NCBI RefSeq assembly: GCF_000974445.1
Contig: NZ_BBOJ01000006.1
Coordinates: forward strand, 248,001-312,000
Length of the DNA stretch: 64,000 bases
Direction: 5' to 3'
Origin: Lentzea aerocolonigenes
GTDB taxonomy: Bacteria; Actinomycetota; Actinomycetes; Mycobacteriales; Pseudonocardiaceae
Position 1 is the first letter of the stretch. Every line of letters starts with the position of its first letter. The notes under the pieces are model-generated. The model saw only the letters and a program-made list of their open reading frames with translations, was not told the origin of the DNA and did no database searches. Positions 19,134 to 27,208 of this stretch are shown here, piece by piece. The position numbers were made by a program, and so were the translations under genes.

Positions 19134-19399
19134 CGGCTGGCCCCCTTTCCGACGAGCGCGGACCCGACCTGGTCACGTGCCGAGGGCGTCTCTCGGAGGT
19201 CCTCGGGCACCTCGACGTGAACGAAGTCGGCCTTCTGCTCGGCGGAGTACCGCGCCTGCAGGTCGATCCTGCTCGCGTCGGGTTTCCCGGGCCCTGGACC
19301 CTCTCCGCCGGCGGGAAGCAGGTACGGCACGAGCCCCACGACGACGATCACGGCCACGATCGTCACGCTCGCCCGTGCGGTCGAGCGGAGTTTCTGCAC
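19130..19399 (-). CDS. Small single-pass membrane protein
   Basis: 89 residues. Positively charged start (MQKLRSTARAS), one TM helix (about 12-29, VTIVAVIVVVGLVPYLL), then a roughly 60-residue polar outside part with a Gly/Pro-rich linker. No family recognised. It is first in the leftward three-gene operon with the two sensor-like proteins and has overlapping stop/start with the next gene. An accessory subunit or ligand-presenting protein would fit, but this is inference. Confidence 0.6.
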   Translation of the reverse strand: MQKLRSTARASVTIVAVIVVVGLVPYLLPAGGEGPGPGKPDASRIDLQARYSAEQKADFVHVEVPEDLRETPSARDQVGSALVGKGASR

Positions 19400-19438
19400 G
19401 AACCGAACGTGACACGGCCATGCCGACCGAGGCCCGGC

Positions 19439-19468
19439 GATGTATCTATCGTCCAGTCAGCACTGGAC
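19439..19468. promoter_or_regulatory. Putative operator: GATGTATCTATC motif plus adjacent palindrome
   Basis: GATGTATCTATC (19439-19450) is followed directly by the perfect inverted repeat GTCCAGT-CAGC-ACTGGAC (19451-19468). It lies 40 bases upstream of the leftward membrane-protein operon. The same 12-base motif recurs at 21392, upstream of the ATP-grasp operon. Confidence 0.5.
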
Positions 19469-19514
19469 ATCCGGACGACTCAACCAGTGGTCGCCAGGAC
19501 GGCGGTGGCGCCCG

Positions 19515-20177
19515 TCAGTAGTTGTCCTCGGCGTCGTAGGCGATCATCGCCAGTTGCACGCGGTTGGCGCAGTCCAGCTTCACGAGCATGCGGCTCACGT
19601 GTGCCTTCACCGACCCTTCACTCATGTGGCAGGACCGCGCGATCTCGGCGTTCGACAGGCCCTGCGCGAGCAGCCGCAGGACCTTGCGTTCGAGGTCGGA
19701 CAGGGCGGCCAGCCGGGTACGGGCGCGGTTCGCGCGCCGCGGGTCCCGCTCGCGGAACGTGGTGAGCACCGACCGGGTCACCTGCGGGGCCAGGAAGGCG
19801 TCGCCGGCGGCGATCGACCGCACCGCGTCGATGAGCGCGCGCGGTTCCATGTCCTTGAGCAGGAAGCCGACCGCGCCCGAATGCAGCGCGCGCTCGACGT
19901 ACCGGTCGTGGGTGAAGGTGGTCAGCATGGCGACCGCGGTGGACGGCACGTGCTTGCTCACCATCTCGGCGGTGGCCAGCCCGTCGCCGTCGGGCATGTG
20001 GATGTCCAGCAGCAGGACGTCGGGCCGGTGCTGGTGCACCAGCCGCAACGCCTCCGAACCAGTGGCGGCCTCCGCCACGACCTTGATGTCCTGCGCGGTC
20101 TCCAGCACGCCCCGGATGCCCGCCCTGACCAGCTTTTCGTCGTCGGCGACGACAACGGAGATCACCGAGGAGATCAT
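19515..20177 (-). CDS. NarL/LuxR-type response regulator
   Basis: 220 residues. Receiver domain with the acidic pair Asp12-Asp13, phospho-acceptor Asp58 in LLLDIHMP, Thr in MLTTFT and Lys in FLLKDME. A C-terminal LuxR-type HTH (about 155-210) contains LSNAEIARSCHMSEGSVKAH and VSRMLVKLDCANR. It overlaps the histidine kinase stop by four bases, so the two form a cognate pair. It is likely to bind the repeated motif found upstream of the two flanking operons; this is inference from location. Confidence 0.93.
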   Translation of the reverse strand: MISSVISVVVADDEKLVRAGIRGVLETAQDIKVVAEAATGSEALRLVHQHRPDVLLLDIHMPDGDGLATAEMVSKHVPSTAVAMLTTFTHDRYVERALHSGAVGFLLKDMEPRALIDAVRSIAAGDAFLAPQVTRSVLTTFRERDPRRANRARTRLAALSDLERKVLRLLAQGLSNAEIARSCHMSEGSVKAHVSRMLVKLDCANRVQLAMIAYDAEDNY

Positions 20178-21253
20178 CTGACGTCCACTCCCTGCTCGAA
20201 CACCGCGGTCACCGTGAACCAGCCGTCCGGCTGCGGTCCCCAGCTCAGCTCGCCTCCGCGTGCGCGCACCTCCGCGGCCAGCGTGGCGAGGCCCCGGCCG
20301 GTGCCGGTGCCGTGCGTGGGCGGCGGCTGCGCGGGTGGGCTGTTACGCACCGTCAACCGCGGCCTGCCCCGCACTACCTCGTACTCGACGACGACGTCGA
20401 CCGGTCCGGCGTGCTTGTGCACGTTGGTCAACGCCTCCTGCACCACGCGCCGCACAGCGTCGGACACCTCGGGCGCGAGAGTGTCGAGATCGCCGGGCAA
20501 CGCCGACCTGACCCGCAGGCCCGCGCGGCGCGAGCTCTCGATGAGCTCGGCCACCGGTACCGGTCGCGCGTCCAGCACGCCGATGATCTGACGCAGGTCC
20601 CGCATGGCGGCGCGGCTGGTCCCGCCGAGCAGCTGCGCGGTCTCGGTGTCCGTACCGATGAGCTCCAGCTTTCCCGCGTGCAACGCGATGAGACTCAGCT
20701 TGTGGCCCAGGACGTCGTGCATCTCACGCGCGATCCGGTCGCGTTCCCGTGCGACGGCCTGATCCCGCTGCATCGCGACCATCCGCCGAGCGTGGCGCAG
20801 GTACAGGCCGATCGCGAGCGGGAGCAGGATCTGCAGCACCATCTCCGACGCGACGACGGTGAGGCCGAACGATTCCTCGTCGTCCCACAGCGGCAGCAGG
20901 TAGCCCGCCGAGGTCGCGGCGACCGCGAGCGAGCCCGGGCCGACGCGGGCGCGGGCGCCGACCGTGTACAAGGCGCAGAACACGGCAGCGAAGACGGCAC
21001 CGGGAGTCACGATGTCGATGGAGGCGACCAGCACCGCCACGGTCGCGGGGAACTTCCTGCGCGCCGCGAGCAGCACGGCGGCAGCGACAGCCCACGCGGT
21101 CTCCTCGGATCCGTGCGCCGAGACCAGGTCGATGCCCGCGCACGCCACGACGGCCGTGACGTCGGCCAGCAGGTCTCGATTCCGTCTACCGACGCCCCGC
21201 CAGCGCGTCTCGATCCTCTTGACCACGGAAATGTTCACGTCCACCGGATTCAC
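20174..21253 (-). CDS. Sensor histidine kinase, HisKA_3 (NarX/DesK-like)
   Basis: 359 residues. Four or five predicted TM helices (about 30-155) carry no large extracellular domain. Phospho-acceptor His179 lies in AREMHDVLGHKLSLIALHAG. The HATPase part has the N-box VVQEALTNVHKHA and the G-box GTGRGLATLAAEVRARGG. Such kinases usually sense membrane or envelope state. The gene is transcribed leftward and its stop overlaps the response regulator start. Its upstream region (21254-21514) is shared with the divergent retropepsin/ATP-grasp operon and contains a tandem repeat. Confidence 0.93.
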   Translation of the reverse strand: MNPVDVNISVVKRIETRWRGVGRRNRDLLADVTAVVACAGIDLVSAHGSEETAWAVAAAVLLAARRKFPATVAVLVASIDIVTPGAVFAAVFCALYTVGARARVGPGSLAVAATSAGYLLPLWDDEESFGLTVVASEMVLQILLPLAIGLYLRHARRMVAMQRDQAVARERDRIAREMHDVLGHKLSLIALHAGKLELIGTDTETAQLLGGTSRAAMRDLRQIIGVLDARPVPVAELIESSRRAGLRVRSALPGDLDTLAPEVSDAVRRVVQEALTNVHKHAGPVDVVVEYEVVRGRPRLTVRNSPPAQPPPTHGTGTGRGLATLAAEVRARGGELSWGPQPDGWFTVTAVFEQGVDVR

Positions 21254-21391
21254 TCGTGCCGACGACAGGGCTGCGCCATCGCTGGCTACTACGTGGCGAC
21301 CCAGTGTGCGGGTTCAGTGTCCGCGTCGGCGAACTGTGCAAAGTGGAGTCGAACGGGCATTCGAGGGGATCGCGCCGGACTCGTCTGCCGC

Positions 21392-21433
21392 GATGTATCT
21401 ATCCGCACATCGCGATGCATCCATCCGCACATC
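21392..21433. promoter_or_regulatory. Tandem 22-bp-period direct repeat between divergent operons
   Basis: Two 20-base copies (21392-21411 and 21414-21433) agree at 18 positions; each contains GAT-ATC-ATCCGCACATC elements. The first copy begins with GATGTATCTATC, identical to the motif at 19439. The repeat sits in the intergenic region shared by the kinase/regulator pair and the retropepsin/ATP-grasp operon. Confidence 0.6.
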
Positions 21434-21514
21434 AACGCAACTCAACAGTGCGCGCGGTGTCTCCTCGTCTGGCGAATCAGCCAGATCCAGGTAGTGAGGT
21501 AGATCGGAGAGCGT

Positions 21515-22660
21515 GTGTCCGAAGCACAGCGCGTGACGGTTCGGCGTGGCCGACTTCCCGCGGTCGTCAAGGTGGTCGTCATCGCGGTCGGGGCGGCGGT
21601 CCTGTCGGCGGGGCTGCTGTTCTCGCCCGCCAGGAACGTGATCGGCCCCGACATCGTCGGCGAGCAGGAGATCGTCCGGATCATCGGGCCGACGGGTCAG
21701 ACGACGGAGGTCAAGGCGATCATCGACTCCGGTGCCGCCGCGTCCTCAATGGACACCGAGCTGGCCAGGGAGCTCGGGTTCGACCTGGAGAACGCGCCCA
21801 AGGTCACGGTGTCGTCGTCGCTGGGCAAGGAACGGCGGCCGCAGGTACAGGCCAACCTCAAGCTGGCCGGGCACGACCGGGTGGCGAAGGTCAACGTCAA
21901 CAGCCGGACCGGCCGGGACGCGCTGGTGCTCATCGGCAGGGCGGAGCTCACCGACCTCCAGGTGCGCATCGGCCAGCAGATGCTGACCACCCCGGACGGC
22001 AAGGCCTCGCCGAACTCGATCGGCGTGCTGCTCACCCCGGCCCCGAGCATCGGTGTCGAGTCCCTGCTCGCACTGCTGCCGTTGGCCGTCCTGCTCATGG
22101 TCGTCCTCCGGGTGTGGATCGGGCTCAACACGCTCGGCACCTTCAGCCCCGTGCTGCTCGCCCTGGGCTACACGCAGACCGGTCTGGCCGCCGGCCTGGC
22201 CACCACCTTCGTGATGATCGTGATCGGGTTCGCGGCGCAGGCGGTGCTGCACCGCACGCATCTGCCGCGGGTGGCGAGGCTCGCGGTGCTGGTCGGGGTG
22301 GTCGTGCTCGTGCTGCTGGCACTGCGGGAGATGACCGCGGCCAACGGAGTGTCGGTGCTGGTCGGCTCCTCGCTGCCGGTCGTGGTCACCGCGGTGATCA
22401 TCGAGAGGCTGTGGGAGCAGTGGGAAGCCGACGGACTGAAGGACGCTGCCGGCAGCGCCGCGCTCACCATCGGCGCCGGAATCATCTCGGCCCTGGTGAT
22501 GGTCACGCCGATGGTGCGCTACCTGGGCGAAACCGTGCCGCTGTCCTTCGCCGCGGCCTGCCTCATCTGGTCGTTCGTCGCGGGCACCTATCGCGGCCTG
22601 CGCTTGACCGAACTGCTGCGCTTCAGCTCGGCCGCGCGTGCGCAGGAGGCCGTCAGATGA
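21515..22660 (+). CDS. Retropepsin-like aspartyl protease fused to a 7TM domain (7TM_transglut-like)
   Basis: 381 residues from a GTG behind a GGAGA site. TM1 (about 18-36) is followed by an outside retropepsin-like domain (about 50-165) with catalytic Asp71 in AIIDSGAAASSMD, as in the RimB/ATP-dependent zinc-protease family. From about 180 come several TM helices. GLNTLGTFSPVLLALGY, AVIIERLWEQWE and YRGLRLTELLRF match the 7TM module usually attached to an inactive transglutaminase beside ATP-grasp genes. Here that module is joined to the protease domain and no transglutaminase domain is present. The stop overlaps the ATP-grasp start (ATGA). It probably processes or recognises the product of the ligase at the membrane; no substrate is known. 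Confidence 0.8.
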   Translation: MSEAQRVTVRRGRLPAVVKVVVIAVGAAVLSAGLLFSPARNVIGPDIVGEQEIVRIIGPTGQTTEVKAIIDSGAAASSMDTELARELGFDLENAPKVTVSSSLGKERRPQVQANLKLAGHDRVAKVNVNSRTGRDALVLIGRAELTDLQVRIGQQMLTTPDGKASPNSIGVLLTPAPSIGVESLLALLPLAVLLMVVLRVWIGLNTLGTFSPVLLALGYTQTGLAAGLATTFVMIVIGFAAQAVLHRTHLPRVARLAVLVGVVVLVLLALREMTAANGVSVLVGSSLPVVVTAVIIERLWEQWEADGLKDAAGSAALTIGAGIISALVMVTPMVRYLGETVPLSFAAACLIWSFVAGTYRGLRLTELLRFSSAARAQEAVR

Positions 22661-23529
22661 GCCCGCTGCTGCGCGGCTGGGACCCCATCATGGGCATGAA
22701 CGCCCGCAACAAACTCATCGCCGAGGTGAACTCCAAGAACGCGATTCGCCTGGTGAACAACAAGTACGAGACCAAACAGGCGCTGACCGACGCCGGCGCT
22801 CCGACCTCGCCGACGGTGCGGCTGGTGCGGACCCGCCGGGAGATCAAGGACATCGACTGGGCCGCGATGCCCGACAGCTGGGCGATGAAGCCCAACCAGG
22901 GACTCGGCGGCTCCGGCATCATGCTCGCCGCCGGGCGACAGGACTCGCACTGGCGGAAGGTCTCCGGTAAACCGTTGTCCCAGAACGACATCACCAGCCA
23001 CCTCGCGCGGATCATCGACGGGGACTTCTCCCCGCGGCTGACCGACTGGGCGCTGTTCGAACCGCTGATCCACGCCCACCCGGCACTCGCCCGCATGTCG
23101 TTCCAGGGGCTGCCGGACATCAGGGTGATCTGCGTCGGCGACGAACCGCGGCTCGCGATGCTGCGCCTGCCGACCAAGCACAGCGGCGGCCGGGCCAACC
23201 TGCACCAGCGCGCCATCGGCGCGGCCGTCGACCTCGACACCGGCCGCGTCACCAAGGCCCGCGTCGGCACCCAGCCGATCGAATCGCACCCGGACACCGG
23301 CTACCCGCTGATCGGCGCGGCCGTTCCCCACTGGACGGCGGTGCTCGACGCGGCCAGCCGGTGCGCGGCGGCCACCGGGCTGCGTTACCTGGGAGCCGAC
23401 ATCGTCGTCGACAGGACCAGAGGACCACTCATCCTCGAGGTCAACGCCCGGCCCGGCCTCCAGATCCAGAACATCAGCGGCCAGGGCCTCATCGCATCCA
23501 TCGCGCTCGACGAAGGTATCTCGCGTTGA
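22657..23529 (+). CDS. Alpha-L-glutamate-ligase-like ATP-grasp protein
   Basis: 290 residues. The start MSPLLRGWDPIMGMNARNK is typical of the RimK-related ATP-grasp proteins found with 7TM_transglut genes. ATP-grasp features include WAMKPNQGLGGSGIML (phosphate loop) and the C-terminal Mg-binding LILEVNARPGLQIQNISG. These enzymes form amide bonds through an acyl phosphate, often adding glutamate or another amino acid to a peptide or metabolite. The gene is overlapped by the retropepsin-7TM gene upstream and by the small anchored protein downstream, so all three are made together. Confidence 0.88.
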   Translation: MSPLLRGWDPIMGMNARNKLIAEVNSKNAIRLVNNKYETKQALTDAGAPTSPTVRLVRTRREIKDIDWAAMPDSWAMKPNQGLGGSGIMLAAGRQDSHWRKVSGKPLSQNDITSHLARIIDGDFSPRLTDWALFEPLIHAHPALARMSFQGLPDIRVICVGDEPRLAMLRLPTKHSGGRANLHQRAIGAAVDLDTGRVTKARVGTQPIESHPDTGYPLIGAAVPHWTAVLDAASRCAAATGLRYLGADIVVDRTRGPLILEVNARPGLQIQNISGQGLIASIALDEGISR

Positions 23530-23912
23530 AAACACTCTTCGCCCAGAGCGGACTGTGGTTCGCCGGACGCGCCCTCGCGGCGCTGGCCGGTGCCGCACTG
23601 CTCGGCTACAGCCTGCTCACCACCACACCGTCGCCCGAGTCGCGAAACGAAGCCGCGCCAACGGTGACCTCCACGACGAGCACGTCCACGCCGACCACGT
23701 CGAAGACCAAACCGCCGAAGCCCAGCACCTCGACGAAGCCCAGCACCTCGAAGAAACCACCGGTCGCACCGTCCACAACGGAGCAGCCCCGGCCAATGGA
23801 CGAGGAACAGCAGCAGCCGGCGGGCGATGCCGGAGACACCGGCGGGGCGGACGAGACGGTCTGCGCGGACAACGATCCCGAGTGCACCGGCGCAACGACG
23901 TCCGATCGGTAG
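23526..23912 (+). CDS. Small anchored protein with Ser/Thr/Pro/Lys-rich stalk, TTG start
   Basis: 128 residues if it starts at the TTG at 23526 that overlaps the ligase TGA; no later ATG or GTG before the TM segment fits better. Residues of about 10-30 form one hydrophobic helix (ALAALAGAALLGYSLL). A low-complexity stalk (about 40-85) of Thr, Ser, Pro and Lys follows. An acidic tail ends with two Cys (ETVCADNDPECTG). No family recognised. Coupled translation with the ATP-grasp ligase makes it a candidate partner or substrate. Confidence 0.6.
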   Translation: MKTLFAQSGLWFAGRALAALAGAALLGYSLLTTTPSPESRNEAAPTVTSTTSTSTPTTSKTKPPKPSTSTKPSTSKKPPVAPSTTEQPRPMDEEQQQPAGDAGDTGGADETVCADNDPECTGATTSDR

Positions 23913-24016
23913 CCGGCCGCTCGGCTTCACCTGATCTCGTGACGCGGCCGCGACCGTCCACGTCGGACTGCAGCCCTGCGCTCGTTCATGAGCCTGTCCC
24001 ACGGAGGGATGATCCT

Positions 24017-24520
24017 TTGACCGCACGCTCGACCGCATCCCGATCGCGCATCGCCCGCCTCGGAGGCTTCGCTACCGGGGCCGCTCTCCTGACCGCCTGC
24101 CTCGCAGGATGCGAGCGCGGAGGGCCGGTGTCGGCCGCCGGAGGAAAGGGACTGTCGTCCGTCGAGGAGCAGGCGGCCGGCATGGTTCCCGGCGCCGCAC
24201 TGGTGGAACCGCCCGATCTCAACACGGCAACCCCCGCGGAGATGACCGTTCAGCTCACGACGGCTCAGCAAGAGGTGGAGATCTCGGGCAAGAAGGTGCT
24301 CGCGCAGACCTACAACGGGAGCCTCGTCGGGCCGACCCTGCGCGTGGTTCCCGGCCAGCGCGTCACCCTGCAACTGAAAAACGATCTCACCACGTCGACC
24401 AACCTGCACTTCCACGGGATGCACCTGTCCCCGGAGGGCAACGCTGACAACATCTTCCTGTCCGGCAAGCCCGGCCAGCCCCTGACCTATCAGCCTGGAC
24501 CTGGACCGCGAACGGCCCTG
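24017..24520 (+). pseudogene. Multicopper oxidase, truncated to signal peptide and first cupredoxin domain
   Basis: A TTG at 24017 follows GGAGGG at a good distance and gives a lipoprotein signal with LTACLAGC. The start of a multicopper oxidase follows: TYNGSLVGPTLRVVPGQ, LKNDLTTSTNLHFHGMHLS (type-2/3 copper ligands HFHGMH) and NIFLSGKPGQPLTYQ. At about 24510 the homology stops and the frame runs into the antisense of the next gene. At least 300 residues with the remaining copper sites are missing. A 3' deletion or rearrangement is the simplest explanation. Confidence 0.75.
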
Positions 24521-24541
24521 GGGCGAATCGACCGTAGTTTG

Positions 24542-24907
24542 TCAGTCACTCGCCGCGAGCGCGTCCAGCACGCGTTCGGCGACCAACATGGCGCCGCGTG
24601 CGTTCGGTACCCCGGCGTAGACCGCCGAGTGAAGCAGCACCTCCGCGATCTCTTCGGGAGTCAGTCCGTTGCGCACCGCGACCTCGGTGTGCAGCGCAAT
24701 CTCGTCCTCGCGCCCGAGCGCCGTGAGGATGCCGAGAGTGATGCAGCTGCGCACGCGGCGGTCCAACGTCTCGCGGCTCCACACCTGGCCCCAGACGGAC
24801 CGGGTCAGGTAGTCGAAGAACGGACGGTTGAAAGGGCTCAACCGGGCGATTGAGCCGTCGACCCGGCCGTCACCCAGCACCTCTCGGCGCACTCGCATGC
24901 CGCGCAC
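24542..24907 (-). CDS. pcaC: Carboxymuconolactone decarboxylase-family protein (PcaC-like)
   Basis: 121 residues from an ATG at 24907; a GTG three codons upstream (24916) is possible. The sequence GMRVRREVLGDGRVD, WSRETLDRRVRSCITLGILT, EIALHTEVAVRNGLTPEEIA and EVLLHSAVYAGVPNARGAM closely follows 4-carboxymuconolactone decarboxylase of the beta-ketoadipate route. The usual first few residues before GMRVRR are short or missing, which suggests a small 5' loss. No other pca genes are nearby, and the flanking genes are broken. It may be intact or a slightly truncated orphan. Confidence 0.75.
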   Translation of the reverse strand: MRGMRVRREVLGDGRVDGSIARLSPFNRPFFDYLTRSVWGQVWSRETLDRRVRSCITLGILTALGREDEIALHTEVAVRNGLTPEEIAEVLLHSAVYAGVPNARGAMLVAERVLDALAASD

Positions 24908-24934
24908 GAAATCCGGGGTCCGATTCCAGGTCGG

Positions 24935-25320
24935 TCACAGGTGTCCCCACGAGGCGTGTCCGGTGACGATGTCGAGAAGGTGCTCGATCTCCGCCGGCAG
25001 CTCGTCCCCCCGCCACACGACGTGGTGGTCAGAGCGCACGAGGGCGGCCCGGCGTTCGTACAGGGCGAACAGCGACTCGCGGTCCCCTTCGTCCGGCGCG
25101 AAGACCGCCAGCGGAATCCCGCGTTCCTCGGCGCGCTTCGCCAACTCGGTTGCGTCGACTCCACCGAAGTCGAGCAGCGTGAAGCCGAGGCCGAGGCCGA
25201 GGTGGTCGTAGAGCGAGCTCCCGTCCGCCAACCAGAGATGCGGCGCGCGGTAACCAGGTGCCGCACACGGCGTGTAGTCGGCGAAGGTCGGTTCGGGCAG
25301 GTCACGCTCCGGACACTTCA
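24935..25320 (-). pseudogene. FAD-dependent aromatic monooxygenase, C-terminal fragment
   Basis: The protein-like part of this leftward frame runs from about 25320 to the stop at 24935. It reads [20 protein letters not shown], then GFTLLDFGG and LVRSDHHVVWRGDELP. This is the thioredoxin-like C-terminal domain of class-A flavin hydroxylases of the PheA/TfdB type. The FAD-binding and catalytic parts are missing; beyond about 25320 the DNA is a rightward reductase remnant. It is therefore an end fragment left by a rearrangement. Confidence 0.75.
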
Positions 25321-25954
25321 GCTCGACAACGGCGAAACCCTTGCGGCGCAAGAGATCCTGGTCGCCACCGGCCGCCGTCCGAACACCGATCTGCTGGACG
25401 TGGCGGCCACCGGGGTCGCCGTGGACGACGGCGGTCATGTGATCGTCGACGAGCACCAGAGATCCACTGTGGACGGTGTATACCGCTGGGCGACATGTCG
25501 TCGTATCACCAGCTCAAGCACGTGGCGAACCACGAGGCGCGGGTAGTCCAGCACAACCTGCTGCACCCCGGCGAGCCGATCGCCGCCGACCACCGGTTCG
25601 TGCGGCACGCGGTATTCTCCTCGCCGCAGGTCGCGTCGGTCGACCTGACCGAGGTGCAGGCGCGTGAGCGCGGTGCGCGGCACGTGGTGTCCCGCCAGGA
25701 GTACGCCGGGATCGCCTACGGCTGGGCGATGGAGGACACGACCGGGTTCGCCAAGCTGGTCGCCGACCCCGTCGACCGGCCAGTTGCTCGGCGCGCACAT
25801 CATCGGCCCGCATGCCTCGACGCTGATCCAGCCGGTGATCCAGGCGATGAGCTTCGGTCTGGACGTGCGAAGCATGGCGCGCGGCCAGTACTGGATTCAC
25901 CCGGCGATGCCGGAGTTGATCGAGAACGCGCTGCTGAACCTGCCGCTCGACTGA
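25310..25954 (+). pseudogene. mtr: Mycothione reductase, 3' fragment with frameshifts
   Basis: Three frames together rebuild the C-terminal half of a mycothione reductase-like flavoprotein. The first reads [21 protein letters not shown] and [12 protein letters not shown]; the second [20 protein letters not shown] and [20 protein letters not shown]; the third [20 protein letters not shown] and [19 protein letters not shown]. Frame changes fall near 25490 and 25780. The N-terminal FAD domain with the redox-active cysteines is gone. A functional copy would reduce mycothiol disulfide with NADPH; a whole copy is expected elsewhere in the genome. Confidence 0.8.
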
Positions 25955-25995
25955 CCGTTCCGTCACGTTCGCCAAGGTCGCCGATCGCGTGTTAG

Positions 25996-27129
25996 ATGGG
26001 AATGGTGCGCGCACTCTTCGCGGCCTCCCCCGGTCTTGGCCATGTGTTCCCCACGATCTCCCTAGCGCACGCGCTGCGTGCCGCCGGCCACGAGGTGCTG
26101 GTGGCGACCGCGGGCGGCAAGGAGGCCGCGAACGCCGGCCTGCACGTCGTGGACACCGCGCCGGGTGTCGACATCGGCGCGGTGTTCCAGCAGGCGGCCA
26201 GCGAGCAACCCGAGGAGTTCGACTACAGCACGGACGTCGACACCGGGAAGGGGTTGGAGTTCGTCGGCGCGATCTTCGCCAAGTTGTCCGGCGTGTCGGT
26301 GGACCGGACCGTGTCGGCGGCCGAATCGTGGCGGCCGGACGTGGTCGTGTACTCGTCGATGGAGGGCACCGGGCCGCTGGTCGCCGCGAAGCTCGGCGTG
26401 CCGGCCGTGTCGCACGGCTTCGGGTTCGCCGACGAGGCGTCGATGACCGAGGCGATCTTCAAGAAGATGGTCGAGGAACGCGAACGGCATGGCGTGCAAG
26501 GGTTTCCCGAGGTGCACGAGTCGATCGACGTGGCGCCGCCGAGCATGGTCGACCGGCCGGTGCGCGGCTGGCCGATGCGGTACGTGCCGTACAACGGAGG
26601 CGGCGTGCTGCCCGAGTGGGTGCTCGAACGGCCCGCGCGCCCGCGCGTCGCGGTGACACTCGGCACGGTGCTGACCCAGGTCGGCGCGCTCACGTCGTTG
26701 ACCAAACTCGTCGACGTGGCACGGCATCTGGACGCCGAGTTCGTACTCGCCCTCGGCGACGCGGACCCGTCGCCATTGGGAGAACTGCCGGACAACGTGC
26801 GGGCGGCCGGGTGGGTGCCCCTGTCCGCGCTGCTGCCGACCTGCACGGCGCTGGTGCACCACGGCGGGGCCGGCTCGACGCTGACCGCGATCGACGCCGG
26901 AGTCACGCAGCTCGTGCTGCCGCACGGCGCCGACCAGTACGTGAACGCGGACGCCGTGGCGCGGCGCGGGCTCGGTCTGCGTTCGGAGCCGGATCAGGTG
27001 GACGCGGAGCTGATCGACCGCCTGCTCACCGACCCGGAACTGGGCCGGGCCGCCTCCGAGGTGGCCGACGAGATCGCGACGCTGCCGAAGCCCGCCGACC
27101 TCGTGCCGAAAATCGCCGGCCTCGCCTGA
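25996..27129 (+). CDS. Glycosyltransferase, family 1 (MGT/UGT-like)
   Basis: 377 residues; the frame opens with ATG at 25996 and a second ATG at 26002. The N-terminal acceptor domain begins with LFAASPGLGHVFPTISLAHA. The C-terminal donor domain has AALVHHGGAGSTLTAIDAG (HGGAGT-like motif) and LVLPHGADQYVNADAVARRG, as in actinobacterial GT-B enzymes that glycosylate macrolides, other natural products or xenobiotics. No biosynthetic gene cluster surrounds it, so detoxification or decoration of a small molecule is as likely as antibiotic synthesis. The gene looks intact although it sits in a region of decayed genes. Confidence 0.88.
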   Translation: MGMVRALFAASPGLGHVFPTISLAHALRAAGHEVLVATAGGKEAANAGLHVVDTAPGVDIGAVFQQAASEQPEEFDYSTDVDTGKGLEFVGAIFAKLSGVSVDRTVSAAESWRPDVVVYSSMEGTGPLVAAKLGVPAVSHGFGFADEASMTEAIFKKMVEERERHGVQGFPEVHESIDVAPPSMVDRPVRGWPMRYVPYNGGGVLPEWVLERPARPRVAVTLGTVLTQVGALTSLTKLVDVARHLDAEFVLALGDADPSPLGELPDNVRAAGWVPLSALLPTCTALVHHGGAGSTLTAIDAGVTQLVLPHGADQYVNADAVARRGLGLRSEPDQVDAELIDRLLTDPELGRAASEVADEIATLPKPADLVPKIAGLA

Positions 27130-27141
27130 CTTTGCCAGGGG

Positions 27142-27159
27142 TGCACACCGTGGTGTGCA
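27142..27159 (+). terminator. Short palindromic hairpin after the glycosyltransferase
   Basis: TGCACACC (27142-27149) and GGTGTGCA (27152-27159) are exact complements separated by GT, 13 bases after the stop. The stem is short and has no T-run. Confidence 0.4.
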
Positions 27160-27208
27160 GCAACCCGCCGCATTCATGACGGTTTGGTGTGACGGGTGTC
27201 GATCAAGC

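Noticed and set aside
21392..21433. Tandem repeats as a minimal CRISPR array
   Set aside because: Only two copies, a spacing of two bases and no cas genes; location between divergent promoters fits an operator.
25996..27129. Glycosyltransferase as part of an antibiotic gene cluster
   Set aside because: No polyketide, peptide synthetase, sugar-nucleotide or resistance genes lie nearby; neighbours are gene fragments and an insertion sequence.
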